Counted from the first letter of the stretch, positions 1-8,358 are shown. The stretch is 64,000 bases of DNA from an uncultured Bacilli bacterium (GCA_934096715.1 CAKOMQ010000001.1:1-64000); one strand, 5' to 3'. Numbers and translations: made by a program. Notes: generated by a model from the letters alone, not told the origin.

Positions 1-104
1 TACTACTAATAATCTCATAAACATCACCTTTAAAATAATAAAATAAATATATTAAATAAATATTAATATTATTTTATCAAATTATATTTAATTATTAAAG
101 TTAT
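1..104. other. intergenic, nothing recognised
   Basis: Very AT-rich sequence downstream of the cwlD stop. No coding frame, convincing hairpin terminator or RNA gene was seen. Confidence 0.5.
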
Positions 105-752
105 CTACTTATAGAATTTTTTTATTCCATGAACAATTACTTTAGCAAGTAATTCTTGATAGTTTTCTTCCATTAATTTATTTCTTTCTTCATAATTAGA
201 TAAAAAACCACACTCAATTAAAATACCAGGTTTCTTAAGTCTAGAATACATATATGTATCATTTGGTATTCTTTTAACACTTCTATTACCTTGAAATTCT
301 TTGTTTAATTCATTTTGAATAGTATTAGCAAGCTTTTCATTATCTTTATCATAAAATACTTGCGGACCATAATAACTTGTATTTCTTAAGTAATTTAAAT
401 GAATGGATATATACATATCCACTTTCTTATTATTAATTAATTTAATTCTATTATCAAAGTCACTCTTCTTTCTAAAAATACTATTAGGACTCGCTAAATC
501 ATAGTCTGCTGTTCTAGTCATAATAACCTTAGCACTATTCTTAATTAATTCTTTTTCTAAATACTTACTAATACTTAAATTTATATCTTTTTCATATATA
601 TCCCCGTAACTAGTACCAGGATCCAAATTTCCATGTCCAGGATCAACAATTATAACTTTACCATTAATACCAGTACTAGCTTTAACTGAAAAAATAGTAA
701 GTATAATAAACATTAACAACACTAAAAAAAATATTATATTAATCTTCTTCAT
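105..752 (-). CDS. cwlD: N-acetylmuramoyl-L-alanine amidase, CwlD-like
   Basis: Amidase_3 family enzyme of 215 aa that cleaves the amide bond between N-acetylmuramic acid and the stem peptide; CwlD does this during spore cortex maturation in Bacillus. An N-terminal membrane segment (about residues 5-24) acts as signal or anchor. Zinc ligands H40 (in VDPGHG), E54 and H118 (in SIHLN) and the catalytic glutamate E180 (in ILIECGFLSN) are all visible. Synteny rplM-rpsI-cwlD matches B. subtilis. The start at 752 lies just below a 35-bp repeat and has only a weak Shine-Dalgarno. The family is certain; the sporulation role is inferred from synteny and from the other spore genes here. Confidence 0.88.
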   Translation of the reverse strand: MKKINIIFFLVLLMFIILTIFSVKASTGINGKVIIVDPGHGNLDPGTSYGDIYEKDINLSISKYLEKELIKNSAKVIMTRTADYDLASPNSIFRKKSDFDNRIKLINNKKVDMYISIHLNYLRNTSYYGPQVFYDKDNEKLANTIQNELNKEFQGNRSVKRIPNDTYMYSRLKKPGILIECGFLSNYEERNKLMEENYQELLAKVIVHGIKKFYK

Positions 753-754
753 AG

Positions 755-789
755 TAAATAATATTCCAAAATAAAAAGAATATTATTTC
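755..789. repeat. 35-bp direct repeat, copy 1 (AT-rich hairpin)
   Basis: Identical over 35 bp to 2557-2591. Each copy contains an inverted repeat with 11-bp arms (AAATAATATTC and GAATATTATTT). This copy forms the 5' untranslated region of cwlD; the other overlaps the stop codon of the GNAT gene. Together they bound the AbiE cassette. Confidence 0.9.
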
Positions 790-950
790 TAAACCAGCAA
801 AAATTTTACCAAGATTATTCTAAAAATTTCTGCAATCTATTAAATTTTAATTCTTCTCTATTCCCTAAAGCATTTGAGCCTAATAACTCGCATTTTAATC
901 AATATTAGCATATTTTATTATGTTTTATATCTACTAAAACTTCAATCAAA

Positions 951-1778
951 CTATATAACAACAATAACTTTATCTAATTTGTAAATATAATCAAAAACTT
1001 TTTTTATTGCATCATCTATTGATATAACTAACCAATTAACCTTAGGGTTTGATAAATTACTTTTATAAACTTTGGAATTAAATATACTTTCAAGTCTTGA
1101 TAATATATTATCTATTGTTTCTTCTCTCATAGTATCATCATCAAATATAATAATTTTAAACGCTTTTAATAATTTATTTTCATTTAATTTATTATTATCA
1201 ATCAAATAGCAAAAATCAAATAAATCTTTATATCTAGTTGATCTAAATCCCAATTTTAGTAATGACTTTAATTTTTCTGTAAAAATTTGTTCTGGAGAAT
1301 TTATAAGTAGACTTACTCCTTCACCTAAAGCTTCTAAATCAAAATAATAATCATCTTGCTCTAATTCGAACAACTTATGAACACCGATATCAAGTTTAGC
1401 ATTAATAGTATAATTATAATAATCCGTTATTATAATATTTATCCTTTTACCATTATAATCTTGATGATTTAATTCTGTTATATTGCCAACTATTTTTATA
1501 TTAATATTATCATTTACTGAATTTAATTTTTTTATAAATTCATAAATTGAATCATCTTCTAAAGAGTATCTAATAAAATCCAAATCTAAATCTCGTGTAG
1601 CACGACGAATTGAATTAGATATACTATGCATTACTACTCCACCCTTTATAGTAATATGATTTTTAAAATTGCTTTTACAAATCTTTGTCAAAACAACATC
1701 TTGTGCTACTTTTGAGTTAGCATCATTAAGTTCATATCCTTCTTTAATATATTTTCTAACATACTCTTCTAATTTCAT
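951..1778 (-). CDS. abiEii: AbiEii/AbiGii-family nucleotidyltransferase toxin
   Basis: Toxin half of an AbiE toxin-antitoxin system, 275 aa. The nucleotidyltransferase core shows GGVVM at 46-50 followed by RDLDLD at 62-67, the pattern of the GSx10DxD active site in this fold. AbiEii toxins act on nucleotides or tRNA and cause growth arrest or phage abortive infection in characterised cases. It directly follows the antitoxin gene: the antitoxin stop and this start share one base (TAATG), so translation is probably coupled. The cassette lies between two 35-bp direct repeats, which suggests acquisition. No truncation is visible. The exact target cannot be told from sequence. Confidence 0.85.
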   Translation of the reverse strand: MKLEEYVRKYIKEGYELNDANSKVAQDVVLTKICKSNFKNHITIKGGVVMHSISNSIRRATRDLDLDFIRYSLEDDSIYEFIKKLNSVNDNINIKIVGNITELNHQDYNGKRINIIITDYYNYTINAKLDIGVHKLFELEQDDYYFDLEALGEGVSLLINSPEQIFTEKLKSLLKLGFRSTRYKDLFDFCYLIDNNKLNENKLLKAFKIIIFDDDTMREETIDNILSRLESIFNSKVYKSNLSNPKVNWLVISIDDAIKKVFDYIYKLDKVIVVI

Positions 1779-2320
1779 TAAAACACTTCCCGTAATAATG
1801 CATTACCTATGTTACTTTCATTTTTATATAAAGCAATATATTGTTCTAATTTATACATATCTAATTTATCGGCAATTTTTCTGTAATTAGTTATTATTTC
1901 TTTATAATAATCAAAAGGAATTTGATTTCTTTTTCTAATTAATTCAACTAAGAGTCTTTCTTTATCATATATATTAACTTCTTCACCATCAATTATAACT
2001 TTTTCTTTACCTTGATTTAATATTTCTTTAGGAACCCAAACCTGAACAATATTTTCATTTTTTATAGTATTAGAATTTCTATTAGTTGCAACGAAAGTTT
2101 TGTTTGGAATTATATCTGTTAAATCATAATAATAAAATGCCGAATCCATTGTAATAATTGAATTTGGATATTTTTTAGAAGCAACGATTATTGGATTTAC
2201 AAGTTCACTATCTGAATATATACCATGTTCTAATTTAAAAATTTCATTATTTTTTATTGCTTTTGATAAATTATATCTCGTTTTATATTTTTTTAAAATT
2301 TCTTTGCTAGAATAAACCAT
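1778..2320 (-). CDS. abiEi: AbiEi-type antitoxin / transcriptional repressor
   Basis: Protein of 180 aa with the AbiEi layout: an N-terminal winged-helix-like part (about residues 1-55, containing KAIKNNEIFKLEHGIYS) and a C-terminal domain. AbiEi proteins neutralise AbiEii without direct binding (type IV behaviour) and repress their own promoter. A clear AGGTGG Shine-Dalgarno sits at 2329-2334, and an inverted repeat that could be the operator lies at 2339-2375. The position upstream of and overlapping abiEii supports the call as much as the sequence does. Confidence 0.8.
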   Translation of the reverse strand: MVYSSKEILKKYKTRYNLSKAIKNNEIFKLEHGIYSDSELVNPIIVASKKYPNSIITMDSAFYYYDLTDIIPNKTFVATNRNSNTIKNENIVQVWVPKEILNQGKEKVIIDGEEVNIYDKERLLVELIRKRNQIPFDYYKEIITNYRKIADKLDMYKLEQYIALYKNESNIGNALLREVF

Positions 2321-2338
2321 AGAAATACCACCTTTTTT

Positions 2339-2375
2339 AAATACCGGACACTTTTTTGAATATTGTCTGGTATTT
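2339..2375. promoter_or_regulatory. candidate AbiEi operator, inverted repeat
   Basis: Arms AAATACCGGACA (2339-2350) and TGTCTGGTATTT (2364-2375) are inverted with one G/T mismatch and a 13-bp centre. The repeat lies between the -10 element and the Shine-Dalgarno of abiEi, where a self-repressor would block transcription. Confidence 0.55.
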
Positions 2376-2388
2376 GGAAACTATATTC

Positions 2389-2417
2389 AGTATATCATTT
2401 AATATTAAAAAAGTAAA
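2389..2417 (-). promoter_or_regulatory. predicted promoter of abiEi-abiEii
   Basis: On the minus strand a -35 like TTTACT (2412-2417) is followed after 17 bp by TATACT (2389-2394). Transcription would start just before the inverted repeat. Confidence 0.5.
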
Positions 2418-2556
2418 TACAATTTATATATCTACAGACATTTTTTAATACTTTACCAAATATAACGTAAATAACTGTGCATTATTATTACTCAATTATT
2501 TCTTTATAGTATCCTCTCACATTCAACCACAACATTTATTTAATTGGGTATAACTA

Positions 2557-2591
2557 TAAATAATATTCCAAAATAAAAAGAATATTATTTC
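2557..2591. repeat. 35-bp direct repeat, copy 2
   Basis: Exact copy of 755-789. It overlaps the last bases of the GNAT gene stop codon and lies upstream of the AbiE cassette in the direction of transcription. In an ancestor without AbiE a single copy would have joined the GNAT gene directly to cwlD. Confidence 0.9.
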
Positions 2592-3045
2592 ATATTCTAT
2601 TTATCAAAGTAGATTTTAACTTTTTAAATCCTTCTTTATTATATAATTCAAAAGCACTTATATTATCGTTAAAAACTTGAATTTCTATATACTTAACATC
2701 ATTTTCTTTAGACCAATTTTTAAACTCATTTATTAAAGACGACCCTATACCTAAATGTCTATATTCATCAAGAACATATATAGCATCTATTTTAGAGGTT
2801 TTATTTAAACACACATCTCCTTCATTTAAAAGATAACCATATAAATATCCAACTATGTTATTATCTATTACAGAAACAAATATAACATTGTCATTTTTTA
2901 AAATAATATCTTCATAAAATTTATCTACTACAAAATTTTCATTTATATTAGGGTCATATTGCTTTTCATCTCTAATTAATAAAGTTAATAAATAATTAAG
3001 CTTTTCAGCATCACTTAAAGATGCTTTTCGTATATTACATTCCAT
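2590..3045 (-). CDS. GNAT family N-acetyltransferase
   Basis: Protein of 151 aa with the GNAT fold. Motif A (acetyl-CoA pyrophosphate loop) is seen as YRHLGIGSSLI at about residues 95-105, after a beta strand with IDAIYV, and motif B as NISAFELYNKEGF near the end. The family transfers acetyl groups from acetyl-CoA to amines; the substrate here is unknown. A GGTGA Shine-Dalgarno precedes the ATG at 3045. It sits next to a second GNAT gene of a different subtype, so this is not a recent tandem duplication. The C-terminus is short but complete for the family. Confidence 0.8.
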   Translation of the reverse strand: MECNIRKASLSDAEKLNYLLTLLIRDEKQYDPNINENFVVDKFYEDIILKNDNVIFVSVIDNNIVGYLYGYLLNEGDVCLNKTSKIDAIYVLDEYRHLGIGSSLINEFKNWSKENDVKYIEIQVFNDNISAFELYNKEGFKKLKSTLINRI

Positions 3046-3072
3046 AATTTCACCATTATCTTATTAAGAAAC

Positions 3073-3534
3073 TCATCTTACTCTCATATTATCTTTATAA
3101 TAATAATCTTTTTCTAACCATTTATAACCACATGCATCAGCAGTTTTTAAACTACTAATATTATCACTAGCAATTCTTAATTTAATTCTTTCTACTTCAC
3201 CAACATTGTTAAATAAAAAATTAGTTACTTCTTTTAATATTCTAGAACCATAACAATTACCACGATGTTTTTCAGAAACAGCTTCTCGTAAGTATATAGT
3301 TCCATCATCATCAAGATTACTAATATCTATATACCCAATTAATTCATTACCATCTTTAACTAAATAAGCACTATCATAAATATCATCACTAATATTAGAT
3401 AGTGTTGTAAATATACCTTGAAATCTTTCTTTAATAGTTTCATCATGCAATAAATCCATCACAAATTCTAAATGTTGTTTATTGTCCTTATCAAAGGATA
3501 CTAAATAAAGTGTATCCATTTTCATAATAATCAT
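3073..3534 (-). CDS. GNAT family N-acetyltransferase
   Basis: Protein of 153 aa from the ATG at 3534, chosen because GAGGT lies 7 bp upstream; a longer reading to 3678 would add a hydrophobic tail crossing the rpsI terminator and end and is unlikely. The acetyl-CoA loop is HRGNCYGSRIL, followed by IKLRIASDNISSLKTADACGY typical of GNAT motif B. It resembles acetyltransferases that modify amino acids or ribosomal protein N-termini, but the substrate cannot be assigned. It is separated from rpsI by a strong terminator and is read from its own promoter or from readthrough. Confidence 0.75.
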   Translation of the reverse strand: MIIMKMDTLYLVSFDKDNKQHLEFVMDLLHDETIKERFQGIFTTLSNISDDIYDSAYLVKDGNELIGYIDISNLDDDGTIYLREAVSEKHRGNCYGSRILKEVTNFLFNNVGEVERIKLRIASDNISSLKTADACGYKWLEKDYYYKDNMRVR

Positions 3535-3568
3535 ACAAAATACCTCACAGAAATGATTATAGCATAAT

Positions 3569-3615
3569 CTAAAAAAAAGTAAAGAAAAACTCACAAGTAT
3601 TAAACTTATGAGTTT
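3569..3615 (-). terminator. Rho-independent terminator of rplM-rpsI
   Basis: On the minus strand a hairpin with 12-bp arms (AAACTCATAAGT and ACTTGTGAGTTT, loop of 5) spans 3615-3587 and is followed by a T-rich tract at 3586-3569. Confidence 0.85.
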
Positions 3616-3631
3616 GAAAGTAAATTGTAAA

Positions 3632-4051
3632 TTAACGTTTAGAGAATTGTGGTGCTCTACGAGCTTTTTTAAGACCATATTTTTTACGTTCTTTAACTCT
3701 TGGATCTCTTGTTATTAAACCTAAGTTTTTAAGAATATGTCTATAACTATCTTCTCTAGTTTGATCAGTTGGAGCATCAAATTCTAATAACGCTCTTGTA
3801 ATTGCTAATCTAATAGCACCAGTTTGTCCTGAAAAACCACCACCATTAACTTTAACTTCGATATCAAATCTATTTTCATTATTTGTAGCTACTAATGGTT
3901 GTTTTAAATCCATAACTAGTGTTTGATAAGGCATATATTCATTAACATCTTTACCATTAACAGTAATATTACCTGTTCCACCAAACATTCTAACTTGAGC
4001 AACTGCACCTTTTCTTCTTCCTGTTGCAGTCCATACTTGTTTATTTGCCAT
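3632..4051 (-). CDS. rpsI: 30S ribosomal protein S9
   Basis: S9 of 139 aa, from the ATG at 4051 with a GGGAGG Shine-Dalgarno 8 bp upstream; the upstream in-frame extension is not family-like. The C-terminus has the conserved basic tail ending in APQFSKR that reaches the ribosomal P-site tRNA. It is cotranscribed with rplM in the usual L13-S9 operon and followed by a terminator. Confidence 0.97.
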   Translation of the reverse strand: MANKQVWTATGRRKGAVAQVRMFGGTGNITVNGKDVNEYMPYQTLVMDLKQPLVATNNENRFDIEVKVNGGGFSGQTGAIRLAITRALLEFDAPTDQTREDSYRHILKNLGLITRDPRVKERKKYGLKKARRAPQFSKR

Positions 4052-4064
4052 TCTGTTTTCCTCC

Positions 4065-4496
4065 CTAATCAATATCTAATGCTACTGGTTTTTGAGCTTC
4101 ATGCTTATGTTCACTATCTCTATAAACAAATAGTTTTTTATACATTGCTCTACCGAGTCTGTTATGTGGAAGCATTCCTTTTACTGCTCTTTCCATCATT
4201 TCTTCTGGATATTTTTCAATCATAACTTTAGCATTTCTTTCTCTTAATCCTCCTGGATAACCTGAATGATTATAATACATCTTATCATTTAACTTATTAC
4301 CAGTAAGTTTAACTTTGTCAGCATTAATAATTATAACATAATCACCACAATCAACATGTGGAGTATATGTAGTCTTATTCTTTCCACGTAATACATGTGC
4401 AGCCTTAGTAGCAACTCTACCTAAAGGTTTACCTGCAGCGTCAATAACGTACCAATTTCTTTCAACGTTTTCTTTTGTTTGCATAAATGTTTTCAT
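4065..4496 (-). CDS. rplM: 50S ribosomal protein L13
   Basis: L13 of 143 aa with the family signature region [18 protein letters not shown] near the C-terminus and the N-terminal [13 protein letters not shown]. First gene of the L13-S9 operon. It is preceded by a consensus promoter (4582-4610) and an untranslated leader of about 80 nt, a place where L13 leaders regulate translation in other Firmicutes. Confidence 0.97.
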   Translation of the reverse strand: MKTFMQTKENVERNWYVIDAAGKPLGRVATKAAHVLRGKNKTTYTPHVDCGDYVIIINADKVKLTGNKLNDKMYYNHSGYPGGLRERNAKVMIEKYPEEMMERAVKGMLPHNRLGRAMYKKLFVYRDSEHKHEAQKPVALDID

Positions 4497-4576
4497 AATA
4501 TAAATCTTTTCCTTTCATTATTTCATCTTTTAAACTTTCCCAGGGTCCAAAAAAATCCATAAATAAAATGTACCAT
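4497..4576 (-). promoter_or_regulatory. rplM 5' leader, candidate L13 autoregulatory RNA
   Basis: The transcript from the promoter above would carry about 80 nt before the rplM ATG. It contains GGACCCTGGGAAAGTTT and no sensible reading frame. Firmicutes L13 leaders are a known RNA family; membership here is a guess from position and was not checked against a model. Confidence 0.4.
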
Positions 4577-4581
4577 TTAAA

Positions 4582-4610
4582 ATTATATGCAATTAGCCCA
4601 GTTTTGTCAA
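4582..4610 (-). promoter_or_regulatory. consensus sigma-A promoter of rplM-rpsI
   Basis: TTGACA (4605-4610) and TATAAT (4582-4587) on the minus strand, exactly 17 bp apart: a perfect match to both hexamers, the strongest promoter seen in the window. Confidence 0.9.
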
Positions 4611-4663
4611 GCAATTTCAAAGATTTTCGCATATTTAAGCCATACATATCGTTTAATTATATG

Positions 4664-5368
4664 TTAATATCTTACGTTTATTAAATATAATCCATTTGCA
4701 AGAGCAGTATTAAGTCTCTTATTTACTTTATTATCTAAAATATCCTGTAACTCATTAGAGCTTATTCTACCTTTTCCTACTTCTACTAAAGCACCTACTA
4801 AATTACGAACCATATAACGATAAAAGCCTGCTCCAACAAACTTAATATAAATATGTTTGCCAATCTTATATATATTAATTTTCTTTATACAAGTAATATA
4901 ATTATCTTTTTCTCCACTACAAAAGTTTCTAAAATCATGAACACCTAAAAATACTTTAGATGCTTCTCTCATTTTTTTAATATCTAAACTCTTATACATA
5001 ATCATATAATAATTACTATCATCTAATCTATTTAAACTAATTTTATATAAATAAGTTTTTTCTTTAACATTAAATCTTGCATGAAAATCATTATTTACCT
5101 TCTTTATAGATTTAACTTTAGTATCTGTTAAATTATTATTTAGATATCTTTTTATCCCCGAGATATTTTTATCTGTATCAAAATGTACCTTCTGTTTTGT
5201 AGCATGAACTCCTTTATCAGTACGACCAGATCCTTTAACTACAATATCTTGTTCTAAGTACTTGCTAATACATTTTTCTAACTCTCCCTGAACATTCTTA
5301 ATATTATTTTGTCTTTGAAACCCATGATATTTACTACCATCATACTTTATAGTTAATAAATAACGCAT
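4664..5368 (-). CDS. truA: tRNA pseudouridine(38-40) synthase TruA
   Basis: TruA of 234 aa, converts uridines 38-40 in the anticodon arm of tRNAs to pseudouridine. The catalytic aspartate lies in GSGRTDKGVHA at about residue 52, and the family motif FYRYMVRNLVG is near residue 185. The stop of the preceding ORF and the ATG here share one base. Its place upstream of rplM-rpsI is the standard Bacillus order. Confidence 0.96.
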   Translation of the reverse strand: MRYLLTIKYDGSKYHGFQRQNNIKNVQGELEKCISKYLEQDIVVKGSGRTDKGVHATKQKVHFDTDKNISGIKRYLNNNLTDTKVKSIKKVNNDFHARFNVKEKTYLYKISLNRLDDSNYYMIMYKSLDIKKMREASKVFLGVHDFRNFCSGEKDNYITCIKKINIYKIGKHIYIKFVGAGFYRYMVRNLVGALVEVGKGRISSNELQDILDNKVNKRLNTALANGLYLINVRY

Positions 5369-5928
5369 TAGATACTCCTGTAAATTGCTTTTAACAATTC
5401 ATAAGTATCAGTATAGTTATCCATTTTTATTCCTTTATTTTGTATACTTTTAACAAATTCAATTATAGGTGGAATACTTACATACTTATATAAATTTTCG
5501 TCATAAATATCATTAGTTTTATAAACAATCTTTTTATTTTTAATTACTATAAAATAACGACATATATCCATAAGTTCTTTAGCTTGATCATCAATTATAA
5601 TTATCTTTTTATCATAGTTATTACTAATCTTTAATAATAATTTCTTAATAAATATTCTATCTTTATAATTTAAACTAGTACTTAATCCCCCAATAATTAT
5701 TATTTTATTATTTATCTTTGTTAACAAATCCACTTTAAACTTTTCACTTAATGTAAGACCTTTATACTTCTTATTTAAAATATTATCACTTAATCCAACT
5801 AACTTTAATTTCTTATCATAGTTATCTTTTAAAATAGTTTTAACAAGTTTATTTTCACTAATATTACTTTCATAATTAGATAAGACTCCTAATATTTTAT
5901 ATTTATTTAAAATGTTCTTTAATTCCAT
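5368..5928 (-). CDS. degenerate EcfA2-like ABC ATPase remnant
   Basis: 186-aa ORF at the exact place where ecfA2/ecfT normally precede truA. No Walker A loop is present. The stretch LTLSEKFKVDLLTKI looks like an eroded ABC signature and IIIIGGLSTSLN like a Walker B and D-loop that lost the DE acid pair (normally LDEPTSGLD). The C-terminus, IPPIIEFVKSIQNKGI, then TDTYELLKAI, resembles the EcfA2 C-terminal domain. It overlaps the preceding ORF by 10 bp. Intact frame, but ATPase activity looks impossible; a structural or vestigial role is inferred. Assignment rests on weak pattern similarity plus synteny. Confidence 0.5.
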   Translation of the reverse strand: MELKNILNKYKILGVLSNYESNISENKLVKTILKDNYDKKLKLVGLSDNILNKKYKGLTLSEKFKVDLLTKINNKIIIIGGLSTSLNYKDRIFIKKLLLKISNNYDKKIIIIDDQAKELMDICRYFIVIKNKKIVYKTNDIYDENLYKYVSIPPIIEFVKSIQNKGIKMDNYTDTYELLKAIYRSI

Positions 5929-6389
5929 AAAGCACCTACTAAATCATCTTTATTATCATAAACATTATCTATAAGACCATAATCCATAAGTAAATTAGAC
6001 ATTTCAAAATAAAATGGTAAATCAAACCCAAGTCTTTTTAATAACTTAGATTCCTCTAACACTAGTTTAGTCTTACCTTCTATTAAAATAGATTCAGATT
6101 CATCAATGACTATTAAATAATCAGTATACATTACATCTTCCATATTATTAGTTATAATTATAAATTCTTTGTTAGATTCTTTTAAATACTCAATGAGTTT
6201 ATCTATATTATTTCTTGATAATAAATGTAACGCATTAAACAAAACTATTTTATCTAACTCTTTTATTTTCTTAATATCTAACGAGTTATTAAAGACTATA
6301 TAATCAGAAAAAGATTTAAGTATACTTTCACTTAAATTGGTACTTACAATAGTAACATTTGTTTTTTTAGAAATTTCCACTATTATCAC
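5919..6389 (-). CDS. degenerate EcfA1-like ABC ATPase remnant
   Basis: 156-aa ORF, about half the length of a normal ECF transporter ATPase. The N-terminal nucleotide-binding half with Walker A is absent. The second half follows the EcfA pattern: IIITNNMEDVMYTDYLIVID in place of the H-loop strand (normally THDM), then EGKTKLVLEESKLLKRLGFD and LPFYFEMSNLLMDYGL, matching the EcfA1 C-terminal domain. It overlaps whiA upstream by 23 bp and the next ORF by 10 bp. No ecfT follows. Probably vestigial or repurposed; the open frame argues against a simple dying pseudogene. Confidence 0.5.
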   Translation of the reverse strand: MIIVEISKKTNVTIVSTNLSESILKSFSDYIVFNNSLDIKKIKELDKIVLFNALHLLSRNNIDKLIEYLKESNKEFIIITNNMEDVMYTDYLIVIDESESILIEGKTKLVLEESKLLKRLGFDLPFYFEMSNLLMDYGLIDNVYDNKDDLVGALWN

Positions 6390-7281
6390 TTTCTTTATTT
6401 TTATTATATTTTTTAATTAACTCTCTAATTTTGATAAAATTATGATTTACTCCAGACTTACCAATTTTATAGTCTGATTCTAAACTAATAATCTCTGCTA
6501 ATTCTTGATATGAAGATTCTGGATACTTTAACCTATATTCTGCCACTACTTGGACTTTTTCATCAAGTAAATTAAATAAATCTTTCTCTTTTAAAAATTT
6601 AATTTCTTCTACTTGTTTCATCCCTGTAGTTAATGTCTTTTCTTGATTGGCAATTTCACAATTATTTAGCCTATTAACCATATTCTTATGATCTCTATAT
6701 ATTCTAACATCTTCAAATTCAAATAATGAATTAATAGCCCTAAACATTTTTATAATATCGCTTATCTGTTCGCTAGCTTTTACATATGTAACATATTTGT
6801 ATCCTCTTTTAACATGTTTTGCAGTAATTCTAAAATTGCCAAGTAATTTTTCAATATACTTAGAATCATCTAAACTACTTGCAATGAATTCTAAATGATA
6901 TCCGCTAGTACTTGGATTACTTACTGTACCACTTGCAAGAAAAGCCCCCTTCAAATAAGCAATAATTTCTTCGTTATTATCAGGAAGATTATTATTAATT
7001 AAATCTTTTATATAATCTATTCTATCATTAATAATAATTATATATATTTGTTTAACTCTAAATCTCTTTTGATTTCTTACTACTATTTGAGGCCTTACAT
7101 TATAAAATTCTTTAATAAGTTTATAAATATATCTAGTTACACTAGCATTCTCCAAAGTAATACTAATCTGTTTACCTACTTTAGAATTATACTTAACAAA
7201 AGAATTTAAAGTATATATATCATCTATATTATTAGAATCATTCTTACTTATTTCTTCTTTTAATCTAGTCGTAAAAGTCAT
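6367..7281 (-). CDS. whiA: WhiA, sporulation/cell-division DNA-binding protein
   Basis: WhiA of about 304 aa: a LAGLIDADG-like N-terminal domain joined to a C-terminal helix-turn-helix (SYQELAEIISLESDYKIGKSG region). WhiA binds DNA and affects cell division and chromosome segregation in Bacillus and sporulation in Streptomyces. The start is placed at the ATG giving MTFTTRLKEEI; an in-frame ATG four codons upstream (7293) is also possible. Overlaps the end of yvcK, the typical yvcK-whiA pair. rapZ, usually in front of yvcK, is missing. Confidence 0.92.
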   Translation of the reverse strand: MTFTTRLKEEISKNDSNNIDDIYTLNSFVKYNSKVGKQISITLENASVTRYIYKLIKEFYNVRPQIVVRNQKRFRVKQIYIIIINDRIDYIKDLINNNLPDNNEEIIAYLKGAFLASGTVSNPSTSGYHLEFIASSLDDSKYIEKLLGNFRITAKHVKRGYKYVTYVKASEQISDIIKMFRAINSLFEFEDVRIYRDHKNMVNRLNNCEIANQEKTLTTGMKQVEEIKFLKEKDLFNLLDEKVQVVAEYRLKYPESSYQELAEIISLESDYKIGKSGVNHNFIKIRELIKKYNKNKESDNSGNF

Positions 7282-8233
7282 AAGTCTTACCATCCATTAG
7301 ATATGAGAATACTAAGTAAGCAGTTTTTAATGAATCATGTCTAAAATAATTATCTTCTATACAATATAATTTATCTAGTATTAATTTTTTATTCATATCT
7401 ACTAGTACTTGAGTATCCAATCTAACAGGATCCTTTTGTTCAGTACATATGTATTTTTTTACTAGACTATTTTTCATTTTTTCATTATTAGCAAGTACTA
7501 TATCTATAGAGTTTTCCCCTAAATAGCTTTCTAATAATTTAACATGATCACTTACAGCAAAGTTATCTGTTTCTCCAGGCTGAGTAAAAAGATTACAAAT
7601 ATACATTTTTTCTGCATTACTATTTCTAATTGCTTCATTTAATTCAGCACTTAATAAATGTGGAATGACACTAGTAAGAAGACTACCTGCCGATAATATA
7701 ATAAGATCAGCATCGCTTAAGGCATCTATTACCTTAGTGTTTATTTTTATATCTTTATCATACATAATTTGTACTTTTTCTTCATTTGATTCGGTAATTT
7801 CTGCTTCACCAACAAGTCTTTCTCCAGTTTTAGTAAGTGCTACTAAATCAACATTATCTTCCGTTAATGGTAATATACTCCCTTTAACATCAAATAATTT
7901 AGTCATAACAGGTAAAGCATTATTAAAATCCCCTTTTAAATCTAAAAGAGCTGTTAATATTAAATTCTTAATGCTATGTGGACAAAGACTTTCACTCTTT
8001 TCAAAACGATAATTTAAAAGATTTCTAACGTCATCGTCTATATCTGCCATACTAACTAATACTTTAGATATATCTCCAACAGCAGGAATATTATAATCCT
8101 TTCTTAAACATCCTGTACTTTTTCCATTATCCGCTACAGTTACAACTGCTGTAACATCAACCGGAAATAATTTAAATCCTTTTAATAATTGTGACAAACT
8201 AGTGCCACCACCAAATATAACAATCTTTTTCAT
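7265..8233 (-). CDS. yvcK: YvcK/CofD-like gluconeogenesis factor
   Basis: 322-aa protein of the YvcK family: N-terminal FGGGTSLSQLLKGF nucleotide-binding loop, VVTVADNGKSTG and the conserved AVGDISKVL. In B. subtilis it binds UDP-GlcNAc and is needed for normal cell shape and growth on gluconeogenic carbon sources. First gene of the run yvcK-whiA-EcfA remnants-truA. It is divergent from the RloA-like gene, which seems to have displaced the usual upstream partner rapZ. Confidence 0.93.
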   Translation of the reverse strand: MKKIVIFGGGTSLSQLLKGFKLFPVDVTAVVTVADNGKSTGCLRKDYNIPAVGDISKVLVSMADIDDDVRNLLNYRFEKSESLCPHSIKNLILTALLDLKGDFNNALPVMTKLFDVKGSILPLTEDNVDLVALTKTGERLVGEAEITESNEEKVQIMYDKDIKINTKVIDALSDADLIILSAGSLLTSVIPHLLSAELNEAIRNSNAEKMYICNLFTQPGETDNFAVSDHVKLLESYLGENSIDIVLANNEKMKNSLVKKYICTEQKDPVRLDTQVLVDMNKKLILDKLYCIEDNYFRHDSLKTAYLVFSYLMDGKTYDFYD

Positions 8234-8341
8234 AATATCACGTATAGTGATTATAGCACATTCGACTTAAAAATGCCACTTTTTAAATTTTTAACCATTC
8301 ACATTCAAAAGTAAGTAAAATATTTGAATTTCTTACGAATT

Positions 8342-8358
8342 TGAGAGAAATTTTCTCA
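8342..8358. promoter_or_regulatory. small inverted repeat upstream of the RloA-like gene
   Basis: TGAGA (8342-8346) and TCTCA (8354-8358) flank a core, and GAGAAA/TTTCTC (8345-8357) form a second register. It lies just upstream of the predicted -35 and could be a regulator site; it may also be chance in AT-rich DNA. Confidence 0.3.

Noticed and set aside
3535..3678. N-terminal hydrophobic extension of the second GNAT gene
   Set aside because: It reads through the rpsI terminator and the 3' end of rpsI; ATG 3534 has GAGGT at 7 bp.
4462..4647. 61-codon ORF ahead of rplM
   Set aside because: It lies over the rplM promoter and leader in another frame and has no family resemblance or ribosome-binding site of its own.
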